Positions 7,757 to 16,983 of a stretch of 41,079 nucleotides of DNA are shown piece after piece. Each line of letters starts with the position of its first letter. Position 1 is the first letter of the stretch. The position numbers and the translations under genes were made by a program. The notes beneath the pieces are model-generated. The model saw only the letters and a program-made list of their open reading frames with translations. It was not told the origin of the DNA and did no database searches. This DNA comes from Lentisphaeria bacterium (lineage in GTDB: Bacteria > Verrucomicrobiota > Lentisphaeria > Victivallales > Victivallaceae). The stretch is taken from the NCBI GenBank assembly GCA_017502435.1, contig JAFVUZ010000262.1, positions 1-41,079 of the forward strand. The letters are read 5' to 3'.

Positions 7757-10216
7757 TCAAATCTTTATATAATGTTTTTGGATTTCGGGGGCTCGTTCTG
7801 CAATATTTACCAGATGGTCGCCGACTTTCTCCATTTCACCGACCATTTCAATAAATATGATACCTGCATCAAGCGTGCATTTACCCTGCTGGAGACGGTC
7901 AATATGATTATCTTCAAGGGATTTTGCAAGCTGATTGATTTCGCCTTCAAGTTTCAATGCACGTTCAACACAATCGCCTTCGGTACCATGAATTGCCTGC
8001 AATACGTTTTCAGCCAGACGGTTGAGCAGAGAACTCATATATTTGAGTTCAATCAATGCACCTTCGGAAAGTTTTTTATCCGAATTTACCATACGTTCAG
8101 TCAAATTTATAATATTTTCAGTATGGTCGGCAATTCGTTCAGCATCATTTGTACAATGCATCAGCAGGGGAACCAGAGCAGATTGCGGCTCAGAAAGTTC
8201 ATGGCGGGTAATTTTCACCAGATAATCGGTGATAGCCTCCTGCATGGCGTCAACTTTTTTCTCTTTTTCAGCAAGTTTCTCAAAAAGTTCCTCATCAATT
8301 TTGCTCTTCATAAAAATATCATTGACGGCAGTATCAACCATATGCCATGCTTTGCGGGTCATAACGCGGATGGTATTAACCGCCTGTTCGATGGCGATTG
8401 AAGGAGTATTGAGCAAATGCGGTTCAAGCATTTCAAACTTCACACCCGCCTCATCTTTGACCGGAATCAATGCACTGCATATTCTGGCAAAAAGATTGAT
8501 AACCGGCAGCAGCAGCAGCACTACAACTACATTGAAAAATGTATGTGCCATAGCAATATGACGTTCAAGATTCTGCGGCACTTCAGCGAAAGCATCCCCC
8601 GGAGTTATCGCATTGATAAAATACAGAAATACAGGACGGTTTTCTGCACCGAATGGAACGTAAAAAAGAATCAGCATGACAACACTGCCGAATACATTAA
8701 ACAATGTATGTGCCAATGCGGCCTGTTTGGCAACTCTGTTTGCAGCCAATGCAGCAAGAAATGCAGTAATTGTAGTTCCGATATTGGTTCCCAGCAACAG
8801 CGGGATGGCTGTGTAAAAATTAATAAGTCCGCCTGCCGCCAACGCCAGCACAATACCCATTGCCGCAGAACTTGACTGAATTATAACCGTCATCAATGTT
8901 CCGATACCCAATGCACCGATAACAGCCCCTATCGGCATGAAACCGCCGACTTTCTCAGGTGCACAGTCAAATGTACGGAAGAAATCAATAAATGACGGGA
9001 AATTGCCAAGCAATTTCAACTCATTGCTCATCATCATCATACCGAAAAAAAGCAGACCGAAACCGAGAATGGTATTTCCCCAGCCATTGATTACACGTTT
9101 TTTTGAAATCGTAATCAGAAATCCGATTATAACTGCCGGCAAAGCCAAACCGTCAAGATTGAATGAAATAATCTGTGCGGTAACAGTCGTTCCGACATTC
9201 GCACCGAAAATAATCCCGATAGACTGCACCAGGTTCAAAAGACCGGCATTGATAAATCCGATAACCATGACAGTCGTTGCACTGGATGACTGTATAACTG
9301 CAGTGACTGCAGTTCCGGCAAGAGCAGCAACAGCAGCATTCTGGGAGAAAAGCTGAAGGATTTTTTTCATTTTATCTCCGGCAATCTTCTGCAGACCTTC
9401 ACTCATAAGTTTCATACCGAGAATGAAAATTGCAAGTCCGCCGGCTACAGTGACGATAACATTCCAGAATCCGATACCGTACATTTTAACAGAACGGGTA
9501 CGGAAAAATACATTTTTTTCCGGTGCTGAAGCTTCAATATCAATAAAATATTCTCCGGTTTTTCCACCGGCAGTAAAAGTATTTACAGCAACACCGTTTT
9601 CATCAGTCAAAACTTTATTTGACGCAAGTTTCGCAGCAGTTTTCATACCTTCAGGATTCTGACTGATTGAAAAATAAACCGGAATATTTTTAAGCGGTAT
9701 TCCATTGGCATCAACCATTTTCACCTTCAACTCATCTCCTGCCTCATGACCGGTAAAAACCTCCTGCATAGTTCCGCAGATCTCCATACCAACGCCAAGA
9801 CGGATAGTAACAGATTTACCTGATTTTGCCTCTTTGATCTGCAAATAATGGTCGCCGATAAGATTTTTTGCCTTTACCGGAATTGCAACAACACCTGCAA
9901 TATCACTCTTGTATTCCTTTTTTTCAACCTCAAGTGCAGAACCATTAAGTACTGAAACAAAAACCGCACGGTCAGCAAGCACCTTGCGGCTGCCTTTACC
10001 GCCGAACAGACCTCGTTTGGGAGCACTGAGAAGTTCAACTTTTATTTCAGATTCAAATGCTTTTCCGGGCATAGCCAACTGATCTGCCCCCTGCACTATT
10101 TTTATCTGATCAACTTTTTCCTCTTTTTGAGTTTTTTTGCATCCCCCGACACCGGAAATAACAGCGGCAGAGACACACAAAACAAAACAACTCTTCAACC
10201 AATTCTTAATTTTCAT
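7757..10216 (-). CDS. Na+/phosphate cotransporter with N-terminal lipoprotein/Ig-like extension and C-terminal PhoU-like domain
   Basis: 819 residues in three parts. A lipoprotein signal leads to Cys26 (lipobox VGGC). A roughly 220-residue extracytoplasmic region follows, containing a segment that reads like a bacterial Ig/invasin-type fold (VKMVDANGIPLKNIPVYFSIS ... LTDENGVAVNTF ... GEYFIDIEA). The membrane part begins near residue 250. It carries the paired QSSSATT and QSSSAAM motifs of the Na/Pi-cotransporter (NptA, SLC34-like) repeats, each with a GANVGTT or GTNIGTT partner. From about 590 on a helical PhoU-like domain ends the chain. The family takes up phosphate with sodium. The lipid-anchored Ig-like extension is unusual. 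The ATG overlaps the upstream stop (ATGA). Confidence 0.9.
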   Translation of the reverse strand: MKIKNWLKSCFVLCVSAAVISGVGGCKKTQKEEKVDQIKIVQGADQLAMPGKAFESEIKVELLSAPKRGLFGGKGSRKVLADRAVFVSVLNGSALEVEKKEYKSDIAGVVAIPVKAKNLIGDHYLQIKEAKSGKSVTIRLGVGMEICGTMQEVFTGHEAGDELKVKMVDANGIPLKNIPVYFSISQNPEGMKTAAKLASNKVLTDENGVAVNTFTAGGKTGEYFIDIEASAPEKNVFFRTRSVKMYGIGFWNVIVTVAGGLAIFILGMKLMSEGLQKIAGDKMKKILQLFSQNAAVAALAGTAVTAVIQSSSATTVMVIGFINAGLLNLVQSIGIIFGANVGTTVTAQIISFNLDGLALPAVIIGFLITISKKRVINGWGNTILGFGLLFFGMMMMSNELKLLGNFPSFIDFFRTFDCAPEKVGGFMPIGAVIGALGIGTLMTVIIQSSSAAMGIVLALAAGGLINFYTAIPLLLGTNIGTTITAFLAALAANRVAKQAALAHTLFNVFGSVVMLILFYVPFGAENRPVFLYFINAITPGDAFAEVPQNLERHIAMAHTFFNVVVVLLLLPVINLFARICSALIPVKDEAGVKFEMLEPHLLNTPSIAIEQAVNTIRVMTRKAWHMVDTAVNDIFMKSKIDEELFEKLAEKEKKVDAMQEAITDYLVKITRHELSEPQSALVPLLMHCTNDAERIADHTENIINLTERMVNSDKKLSEGALIELKYMSSLLNRLAENVLQAIHGTEGDCVERALKLEGEINQLAKSLEDNHIDRLQQGKCTLDAGIIFIEMVGEMEKVGDHLVNIAERAPEIQKHYIKI

Positions 10217-11319
10217 TTTTTCCCTTTTTTCTTTACTTCTTTATAAAAACCGATATAATCTATTTCAGCAAGAGCATCACTCTTGGAATTCTGACTGTTG
10301 CCGCAAATAACCAAAGCGATTTTTTCAGGAACAAATCCGTATTTATCCAGAAAATCCTGTCTGACATTACGGCTCTCCTCATACCATACATTCAGGCCGT
10401 CATATTTGTTACGCAGACAATAAAACCACACATTCATAACATTGGTATAGAGAGTTTTGCCCCAATGACCAACCGGAGTTTCAGTCTCCCAGCGGTAAGA
10501 AACAGCTTTCTGATTGAATGCAGTCCCTGTCCCGATATAAATACCGATTGCCTGATCGTCTCTTTTTTTATGTCTGCCGTCACCGAAAGGAGGAAGTTTT
10601 TTTACTCGCCAACGCCAACGCAAAATCGGTGTTTCATTCAAATCAATCACCTTTGAAAGGTCACAGGCAAAAACAGCAGAGGACTTGCGGGACTCAATAA
10701 CCAACACGCTTTTTGCACTTGCCTTCTTATCTGTTTTGAGGTAAAAATCAGTTTTCGGAGTAAAAAGCACACCGCCTTCACGATTCCAGTTATCGACATA
10801 TTTCACACCGTTCAAATGACCGTCTGCCTCAAAATCCTCCAGCCAGCAGTTTTCATATTCGACAGTGTCCACAAGCTGCGGAGGCGGAGTTTCAATCTTC
10901 TTTTCGCTCTTTTCCGGGATGACATTTTTGACAACAGCGGATTTTTTTTCTGCCGGAGGTTCTCTGCTTTTTTTGTTTTCATATTTTTTTTCAGGCAAAG
11001 CGACCGGTTTCGATTCTTTTTCTTTTTTTGGTGCAACCGGCACAACAACAGATATTTTTTTCTCCTGAATTTCTGTTTTAACAGGAGTTTTTTGAATTTT
11101 GGGAGCAGTATTCTGCGGACGCTGCATTAAATCAGCAACCTCCGGAATTTTTTCTTTTTCAACAGGTTGCGGCAGCGGTTCGGAAATCTCTTTTGTCTCA
11201 ATATGCAAAGGCTCCGTCACTGTGACCTGAACTTCACGGGGACTAAAAAAAGCCGTCACCACTTTAAAAGAAGCGGCAAGTACAAGCAAAAACAACAAAC
11301 TATAAAAGAACTTCCGCAT
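10213..11319 (-). CDS. DUF3047 protein with a membrane anchor and Pro/Lys-rich linker
   Basis: 368 residues. An N-terminal hydrophobic segment (about 5-25) anchors or exports the protein. A long linker rich in Lys, Glu and Pro (about 50-145) recalls TonB-like periplasm-spanning regions. The C-terminal ~210 residues contain LRWRWRVKKLPPFGDG followed by KRDDQAIGIYIGTG. This is the signature of DUF3047, a beta-rich domain of unknown role related to carbohydrate-binding jelly-roll folds. It starts at an ATG with AGGA upstream, overlapping the transglycosylase gene by 20 bases, and its own stop overlaps the cotransporter start. Likely acts in the periplasm; function unknown. Confidence 0.82.
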   Translation of the reverse strand: MRKFFYSLLFLLVLAASFKVVTAFFSPREVQVTVTEPLHIETKEISEPLPQPVEKEKIPEVADLMQRPQNTAPKIQKTPVKTEIQEKKISVVVPVAPKKEKESKPVALPEKKYENKKSREPPAEKKSAVVKNVIPEKSEKKIETPPPQLVDTVEYENCWLEDFEADGHLNGVKYVDNWNREGGVLFTPKTDFYLKTDKKASAKSVLVIESRKSSAVFACDLSKVIDLNETPILRWRWRVKKLPPFGDGRHKKRDDQAIGIYIGTGTAFNQKAVSYRWETETPVGHWGKTLYTNVMNVWFYCLRNKYDGLNVWYEESRNVRQDFLDKYGFVPEKIALVICGNSQNSKSDALAEIDYIGFYKEVKKKGKK

Positions 11320-11878
11320 CTTTGTAATCCTGATATTTATTCATTATCCGTTTAACATAAATCTTTGTTGATTTGATAGTTATTCTGTCAACAACTTTTC
11401 CGTCAAATGAGATTGGTTTCCATTTGTTTGCACGTCTCTCTCCGGCATTGTACTGACAGAGAGCAAGTTCTGTACCGTATTTGTATTTTTGCCAGCGGAG
11501 CAATGCACGCTTGAGATACCAGGTCCCGATTTCAATATTCAACTGCGGGTCAAAGAGAAAATTTTTGTGCGGAACTTTCCTTTTATGGGCACGAGCCCAA
11601 TCCGTTACAGAACCTTCCGGCAGCACCTGCATCAAGCCGATTTCACCGGCCCCGCCGACAACCTTGGAGTTAAACACACTCTCCTGAGCGATAACAGCCT
11701 TTATCAGACAAGGATCAATTTTGTGCCTTTTGCCGGCAGCAATGATAATTTCATCGTAACGGTTCTGATTTACAAAAAATCCCCTGCTCTCAAGCAGATA
11801 AAATAAAAAAGCCACGGCCATGACTGCCAAAGCAGCCATTAACAGCAAAAAACGTAACTTTTCTATTTTTTTATACAA
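11300..11878 (-). CDS. membrane-anchored lytic transglycosylase (SLT domain)
   Basis: Cleaves peptidoglycan between N-acetylmuramic acid and N-acetylglucosamine, leaving a 1,6-anhydro end. An N-terminal helix (about 8-30) anchors the 192-residue protein. The SLT motifs follow in order: AVIAQESVFN with catalytic Glu66, GEIGLMQVLP, and CQYNAGERRANKW. The start is a TTG, with GGAG seven bases upstream; the only nearby ATG is out of frame and internal Met codons would cut into the anchor. The stop is TAG, one of three in the window. It lies just after the aspS terminator and leads a five-gene operon that continues with DUF3047, the cotransporter and fumarase. Confidence 0.9.
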   Translation of the reverse strand: MYKKIEKLRFLLLMAALAVMAVAFLFYLLESRGFFVNQNRYDEIIIAAGKRHKIDPCLIKAVIAQESVFNSKVVGGAGEIGLMQVLPEGSVTDWARAHKRKVPHKNFLFDPQLNIEIGTWYLKRALLRWQKYKYGTELALCQYNAGERRANKWKPISFDGKVVDRITIKSTKIYVKRIMNKYQDYKDAEVLL

Positions 11879-11903
11879 AGGCAGTCTCCATCACATATCA
11901 AAT

Positions 11904-11940
11904 CAAAAAAGACCCCATCCTTTCTTCAAGGATGAGGTCC
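11904..11940 (-). terminator. Rho-independent terminator of aspS
   Basis: A near-perfect 12-bp stem (GACCCCATCCTT with AAGGATGAGGTC, one mismatch) spans 11911-11939. On the - strand it is followed by TTTTTTGATTT. It begins seven bases past the aspS stop and separates aspS from the transglycosylase operon. Confidence 0.88.
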
Positions 11941-11946
11941 TGATAA

Positions 11947-13755
11947 TTATTTTGCATTATTTTCAGCATTCTGCTGATCTGCCATTTTTTTGGGCAGAAC
12001 AACCTGCAGATGCAGTTCACGCAACTGTTTGAGAGTGACTTCTGCCGGAGCATTCATCATCAAGTCCTGAGCCTGCTGATTGAACGGGAACGCAATGACC
12101 TCACGGATGTTGGGTTCATCAGCCAGAAGCATGACGATACGGTCAACACCGGGAGCAATACCGCCGTGCGGAGGTGCACCGAGTTTGAAAGCATTGATCA
12201 TGCCGCCGAATTTTTCATCAACAACGCTGCGGTCATAACCTGCGATTTCAAAAGCCTTGTACATAACGGCAGGCATATGGTTACGGATGGCACCGGATGA
12301 AAGTTCGATACCATTGCAAACAATGTCGTACTGATAAGCCAGAATGTCCAGCGGATTCATGGTTTCGAGAGCCTTCAGACCGCCCTGCGGCATTGAGAAG
12401 GGGTTATGGCTGAAGCAAACCTGATTGGTTTCTTCATCAAGTTCAAACATCGGGAAGTCAACGATCCAGCAGAATTTGAATTCATTGGGATCAATGAGGT
12501 TGAGTTGACGTCCGAGTTCGGGGATAACAGCACCGCCGACTTTCTGAACGAGTTTTTCATTATCTGCGAGGAAGAAGAGAGCATCGCCGTCTTCGACACC
12601 GCCGATTTTCTTGAGATTGTCAAGAATTTCACGGTTGAGGAACTTAACGATCGGACTCTTTTCTTCAGTGCCGGTCCAGATGATGTAAGCCATACCTTTG
12701 GCACCGTTTTCCTGAGCATAACCGATGAGGTCGTCGAAGAATTTACGGGGTTTGCCGGCAACCTGCGGAGCACGGATGGCACGGACGACACCGCCGTTGG
12801 CAACAGTTGAAGCAAATGCTTTAAATTCACAGTCGCGGAAGCATTCGGTAACGTCAATCATTTCCAGCGGGTTGCGGAGGTCGGGTTTGTCAGAACCGAA
12901 ACGTCTCATTGCTTCGAGATAAGGAATTCTGGGGAATGGAGAAGCGGCAAACTTTTTGGTGCTGAATTTGCCGAAAATATGATCGAACAAGCCTTCGATG
13001 ACCTTGAAAATCTCTTCCTGGTCAACGAAACTCATTTCCATATCGAGCTGATAAAATTCACCGGGGCTGCGGTCTGCACGGGCATCTTCGTCACGGAAAC
13101 AGGGAGCGATCTGGAAATAACGGTCAAAACCTGCAACCATAAGCAGCTGTTTGAACTGCTGGGGAGCCTGCGGCAGAGCATAAAATTTACCGGGGTGCAG
13201 ACGGCTGGGAACGAGATAGTCGCGGGCACCTTCGGGACTGCTGGCAGTCAGAATCGGAGTCTGGAATTCATGGAAACCGATACCGGTCATATACTTACGC
13301 ATTTCAGCGATAACTTCTGAACGGAGGATGATATTTTTGTGCAGTCTGTCTTTACGCAAATCGAGGAAGCGGTATTTGAGACGCATTGCTTCGGGAGCCT
13401 GATCGTCTTTGGCGATCTGGAAGGGAATAACTTCAGCTTCGCCGAGGATCTGCATTGTTTTGGCGACAAGTTCGATTTCGCCGGTTGCAAGTTTGGGGTT
13501 GACAGTACCTTCAGTACGTGCGACGACTGCACCGCCGAACTGAACGACAGTTTCGACACGCCAGCGGTCAAGTGACTGATAAAAATCACATTCAGGATTG
13601 ATAACGACCTGAGTCAGACCGTAGTTGTCACGCAAGTCGATAAAGATGACGCCGCCGTGGTCGCGGACACTGTGAATCCAACCGGCAATGGTAACATCCT
13701 TGCCGACATCGCTTTTGCGGAGTTCTCCGCAGGTGTGAGTTCTGTAAATACTCAT
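11947..13755 (-). CDS. aspS: aspartyl-tRNA synthetase
   Basis: Charges tRNA-Asp (and possibly tRNA-Asn) with aspartate. The 602-residue length fits the bacterial type. It has an N-terminal OB-fold anticodon-binding domain ([19 protein letters not shown]), class II motif 2 ([24 protein letters not shown]), the bacterial GAD insertion in the middle, and a motif 3 region ([14 protein letters not shown]). AGAAGGAAC precedes the ATG. It is transcribed alone, between an extended -10 promoter and a strong terminator. Whether it also makes Asp-tRNA-Asn cannot be decided here; no gatCAB genes are in the window. Confidence 0.97.
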   Translation of the reverse strand: MSIYRTHTCGELRKSDVGKDVTIAGWIHSVRDHGGVIFIDLRDNYGLTQVVINPECDFYQSLDRWRVETVVQFGGAVVARTEGTVNPKLATGEIELVAKTMQILGEAEVIPFQIAKDDQAPEAMRLKYRFLDLRKDRLHKNIILRSEVIAEMRKYMTGIGFHEFQTPILTASSPEGARDYLVPSRLHPGKFYALPQAPQQFKQLLMVAGFDRYFQIAPCFRDEDARADRSPGEFYQLDMEMSFVDQEEIFKVIEGLFDHIFGKFSTKKFAASPFPRIPYLEAMRRFGSDKPDLRNPLEMIDVTECFRDCEFKAFASTVANGGVVRAIRAPQVAGKPRKFFDDLIGYAQENGAKGMAYIIWTGTEEKSPIVKFLNREILDNLKKIGGVEDGDALFFLADNEKLVQKVGGAVIPELGRQLNLIDPNEFKFCWIVDFPMFELDEETNQVCFSHNPFSMPQGGLKALETMNPLDILAYQYDIVCNGIELSSGAIRNHMPAVMYKAFEIAGYDRSVVDEKFGGMINAFKLGAPPHGGIAPGVDRIVMLLADEPNIREVIAFPFNQQAQDLMMNAPAEVTLKQLRELHLQVVLPKKMADQQNAENNAK

Positions 13756-13818
13756 AATTATTGTTCCTTCTATTTAAAAAGGTTATACTTTTTATTTTCA
13801 AAAAATGCAATCACAGTA

Positions 13819-13827
13819 ATATAGCAT
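13819..13827 (-). promoter_or_regulatory. extended -10 promoter element of aspS
   Basis: On the - strand the 109-base gap before aspS contains TGCTATATT, a TGn-extended -10 box. It lies about 64 bases before the ATG. No well-spaced -35 box is apparent. A similar TGCTATTTT is found before the gene at 30168. Confidence 0.5.
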
Positions 13828-13864
13828 ATTTTTTCATTTTTTGTACTGCAATTTCAAACTTTTT

Positions 13865-15520
13865 TCAAAGTTTTTCACGGTCGAGCCTTTCCGCCTGTTT
13901 CAACAGCATAGCAAATGCTGCAGAATCATACTTGAAAACGGTATGCAGAAAACTTGCAATCCGTTTGGCGGAGCGGATATTTTCAAGTTCAAATTCACGC
14001 ACTGAACCATCGCAGAAAATTATATGTATCTTATTTTTATGCACATTGCCGCAATCGCACATAAGCGGCATATCTGCACGCGAGGACAAATGATTTTCGC
14101 CCCAGTAATAATATCTGCCGAAAGGAACGGTTTTATTTTTACCTGTTTTCAGCGAAAATTTTTCAGCCGGGATTTTACCGTAAGCTGCAAGTTTTTTCAA
14201 ACCTTCAGCGTTTATTCCGTCGGGATATTTGCCGTTTTTCTTCCGGTATTCCAGCAATTTTTCTGCAAAAAAACGCATATCATCTGCACACTTGCGCTGC
14301 ATTGAGGCAAGTTTATCCGCAAAATATTTCTGACGTCCTTTTTTGAATGCTGCCAAATCATAATGCACCATCATACTGACTGAAAACGGCGAAACAAGCA
14401 TTTGTGAAAAAGGTGCTGTTGCATACTGAATGATTTCAATTTCATCATCATCAAAAATTATAGTATTGAAAACATCATTGCCGGCAAAATCCTCCATAAA
14501 TTTCAATGCATACGGCTTGTGATGGACAAAAGTATTTGCAAAGCCCTCAAATTCTCTGTTCCAGAAAATGTATGATTCGTCATCTGCAATCATCGGAACT
14601 TCAAGCTTTTTCAACCGCAAACCAATCTCTTTTTTCTCTGCAGTCTCCGAAAGTCTGCCTATAAAATCCGGCGAAGATGCCACTATCAGAAAATTCTCCG
14701 ACGGCATCATAAACATCTCCCTGTAAGATGATAATATATGCAGTTTCAACATCTTATCCTTGTAATATGCCATACGGTTGAGAATCAGATATTCACCGAG
14801 CCGACGGAAAAATTTCTTCTCCGGATCAGGAATAACAAACATAAAATCAAGCGTAAATTTTCCTGCATTCTCTCCCTCATTTATCCTGTTTATATTGACG
14901 ATTCCGCCCCATACTCCTGTCAAAGCATCCGCAAGTTCGACAAGCGGCATTTTCAAATTCTGACGGGCAAAAACATCCAACGCTCTACCGCAAGCACTCT
15001 CTTTGAATGCAGTTTCCATTACAGCATTGAAATTGAACGGCAGTTCAAAAGCAAACAGAGTATTATCTTTGATAATATGAAGGTCATTTATCTCTTTTTC
15101 ATTATCAGACAGATCAGGAATTTTATCTTTCGGCAATTTACTGAAAAGAGCCTTGAGAAAACCTTTGCCGTCATCATCAAATTCAAATGTTATTTTATTT
15201 TTGAAATGAATATCTCCATTTGAATTTTTAAATTCCTCCGATTTACCGCTGATTTTTTCAATATCATGAAGTCCTGAAATTTTCAACAATTCAGCAAGCA
15301 TTCCGATACGCTGACGGAATTCATTCAGAATAATTTCAACGCCCGGATCAGATTTTTTCTCTTTTACGCTATTTTCATAACGCCAGTAATTTTTGAGATT
15401 ATTCTCCCAGAACCGCAAATAACTTGCAGGATAAAACTTGAATTCATCAACTGTATTTGAACTTCCGAAAGACAAAAGACAACATCCGACCAACAATGCT
15501 GACAAATATTTTTTTATCAT
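13865..15520 (-). CDS. exported protein with C-terminal H-X9-DG motif
   Basis: 551 residues. A signal peptide (LSALLVGCCLLSFGSS) is followed by a large beta/alpha region with no family I can name. It resembles the chaperone-like DUF3352 group only loosely: long, no repeats, several acidic strands. The last ~140 residues are more telling. RRKNGKYPDGINAEGLKKL resembles the processed-pilin-like region of DUF1559 proteins, and residues 494-505 are HKNKIHIIFCDG, an exact H-X9-DG motif. That motif is abundant in Planctomycetes, Lentisphaerae and Verrucomicrobia pseudopilin-like proteins, but the type IV prepilin N-terminus is missing here. The ATG overlaps the murE stop by four bases, so it is the last gene of the long secY-to-mur operon. 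Confidence 0.75.
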   Translation of the reverse strand: MIKKYLSALLVGCCLLSFGSSNTVDEFKFYPASYLRFWENNLKNYWRYENSVKEKKSDPGVEIILNEFRQRIGMLAELLKISGLHDIEKISGKSEEFKNSNGDIHFKNKITFEFDDDGKGFLKALFSKLPKDKIPDLSDNEKEINDLHIIKDNTLFAFELPFNFNAVMETAFKESACGRALDVFARQNLKMPLVELADALTGVWGGIVNINRINEGENAGKFTLDFMFVIPDPEKKFFRRLGEYLILNRMAYYKDKMLKLHILSSYREMFMMPSENFLIVASSPDFIGRLSETAEKKEIGLRLKKLEVPMIADDESYIFWNREFEGFANTFVHHKPYALKFMEDFAGNDVFNTIIFDDDEIEIIQYATAPFSQMLVSPFSVSMMVHYDLAAFKKGRQKYFADKLASMQRKCADDMRFFAEKLLEYRKKNGKYPDGINAEGLKKLAAYGKIPAEKFSLKTGKNKTVPFGRYYYWGENHLSSRADMPLMCDCGNVHKNKIHIIFCDGSVREFELENIRSAKRIASFLHTVFKYDSAAFAMLLKQAERLDREKL

Positions 15521-16980
15521 TTTTCATCCTTTTTTGCTGCAAATTTCCTTAAAACTTCACAATCATCAAAATAATATCTGACATTTTTTATGACCTGTTC
15601 TTTTTCATGACCTTTGCCGGCAACGAGAATAATGTCATTTGCAGTTGCCTTGCCGACTGCCAGAAAAATCGCCTTTTCCCGGTCAACTTCCACCGCAGAC
15701 GGCTTTTTCAAACAGCCGCCGAGAATATCATTGATAATGTCCTGCGGCTCTTCGTCACGCGGATTATCCGAGGTGACAATAAATTCATCTGCCAGTTCAG
15801 AAACGACTCTGCCCATCCGCGGTCTTTTGGTTTTATCCCGGTTGCCGCCGCAACCGAAAACACAAATCAACCGGCTGTTGCGTCGTTCTGTTTCATTTTT
15901 CAAAATTGACAGAACATTTTTCAAAGCATCGTCTGTATGTGCGTAATCCACAAAAGCGGTTCCGTGTATTCCGAGGTCGATTTTTTCAAGTCTGCCCGGT
16001 ACACTGATATTTTTTGTCCGCAATATCTCAAATAGAGTTTCAAGTTCAAAACCAAGCTGCTGCAATGCTGCCAATACTCCTGTAATATTATAAAAATTGT
16101 GTTTCCCGAAAAGTGAAGTTTCAAGATTTTTTCCATTCAGAATAAACCTGTTATCAATCATCTGCATTGACATATCAGCATTGGCGGCAAAACCGAAAGT
16201 TACAACTTTTTTTCCGTTTTTTTTCAGTTCTTCAGCCAGTATTTTTCCTGCTTCATCATCAATATTTATCACTGCAGTACCATCTTCGGCAAGATTTTCA
16301 GTAAAAAGCACTTTTTTGGCGGCAAAATAATTTCCCATACTGCAATGATAATCCAAATGATCGCCGGTAAGATTGGTGAAAATGGCGATCTTGAATTTTG
16401 CATTGCCGAGACGTTTCTGACTCAAAGCATGACTTGAACACTCAAGCGGCAGAAAATCCGCTCCGTTTGAAACTGCACGGCGGCAAAATTCAAAAAGCAC
16501 TCCCGCATCCGGAGTAGTACAATCTGAATCATGCCACTCTCTGCCGTCAAAATTATTCACTGTCGAAAAAAATGCCGGATTTCCGCCCAGTTCCCGCAAA
16601 AGATTAAAAAAAAGATAAACGCTTGTAGTTTTGCCATTGGTTCCGGTCACGCCGAGCAGATTCAATTTTCTGTCCGGTTCTCCGTAAAAAAAACGCACTG
16701 CTTCACTGTATGCCAGGCGGTCATCACAAACCTGAATTGAATTCTGATTTTCATATTCAACTTCAGAAATCACTCCCCCTGCTCCTTTTTCAACGGCATT
16801 TGCAACGTAATTATTGCCGTCAGCACTTACACCTTTTACGGCACAAAACAGAGAATTTTTCTCCGCTTTTGCTGAATTTGAAACTACAGAAGTCACCTCA
16901 AAATCATTTTCTATATTCGTTTTTACGATCAGAGGCCGCAAAAAATCCGCAAACTGACTGAATTTCAATTTCTGCGTCAT
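15517..16980 (-). CDS. murE: UDP-MurNAc-L-Ala-D-Glu:meso-diaminopimelate ligase
   Basis: Adds the third residue to the peptidoglycan stem peptide in the cytoplasm, using ATP. The P-loop GTNGKTT lies at residues 113-119, and ECSSHALSQKRLG and NLTGDHLDYH are present. DNPRDEEP at about 405-412 is the signature of enzymes that select meso-diaminopimelate over lysine. GKGHE near the C-terminus completes the Mur ligase pattern. At 487 residues it has the normal length. GGAG lies six bases upstream of the ATG. It follows murF by three bases, which is the reverse of the usual murE-murF order of dcw clusters, and the rest of that cluster is absent. Confidence 0.96.
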   Translation of the reverse strand: MTQKLKFSQFADFLRPLIVKTNIENDFEVTSVVSNSAKAEKNSLFCAVKGVSADGNNYVANAVEKGAGGVISEVEYENQNSIQVCDDRLAYSEAVRFFYGEPDRKLNLLGVTGTNGKTTSVYLFFNLLRELGGNPAFFSTVNNFDGREWHDSDCTTPDAGVLFEFCRRAVSNGADFLPLECSSHALSQKRLGNAKFKIAIFTNLTGDHLDYHCSMGNYFAAKKVLFTENLAEDGTAVINIDDEAGKILAEELKKNGKKVVTFGFAANADMSMQMIDNRFILNGKNLETSLFGKHNFYNITGVLAALQQLGFELETLFEILRTKNISVPGRLEKIDLGIHGTAFVDYAHTDDALKNVLSILKNETERRNSRLICVFGCGGNRDKTKRPRMGRVVSELADEFIVTSDNPRDEEPQDIINDILGGCLKKPSAVEVDREKAIFLAVGKATANDIILVAGKGHEKEQVIKNVRYYFDDCEVLRKFAAKKDEK

Positions 16981-16983
16981 GAA

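Noticed and set aside
7607..8401. A 264-codon open frame on the + strand
   Set aside because: It lies antisense to the cotransporter/PhoU region, has no ribosome binding site, and its translation is a shadow rich in Phe, Ile and Cys.
13850..13875. AAACTTT-GAAA-AAAGTTT hairpin over the stop of the H-X9-DG gene as a terminator
   Set aside because: The stem is all A/T but for one pair, and no T tract follows on the - strand.
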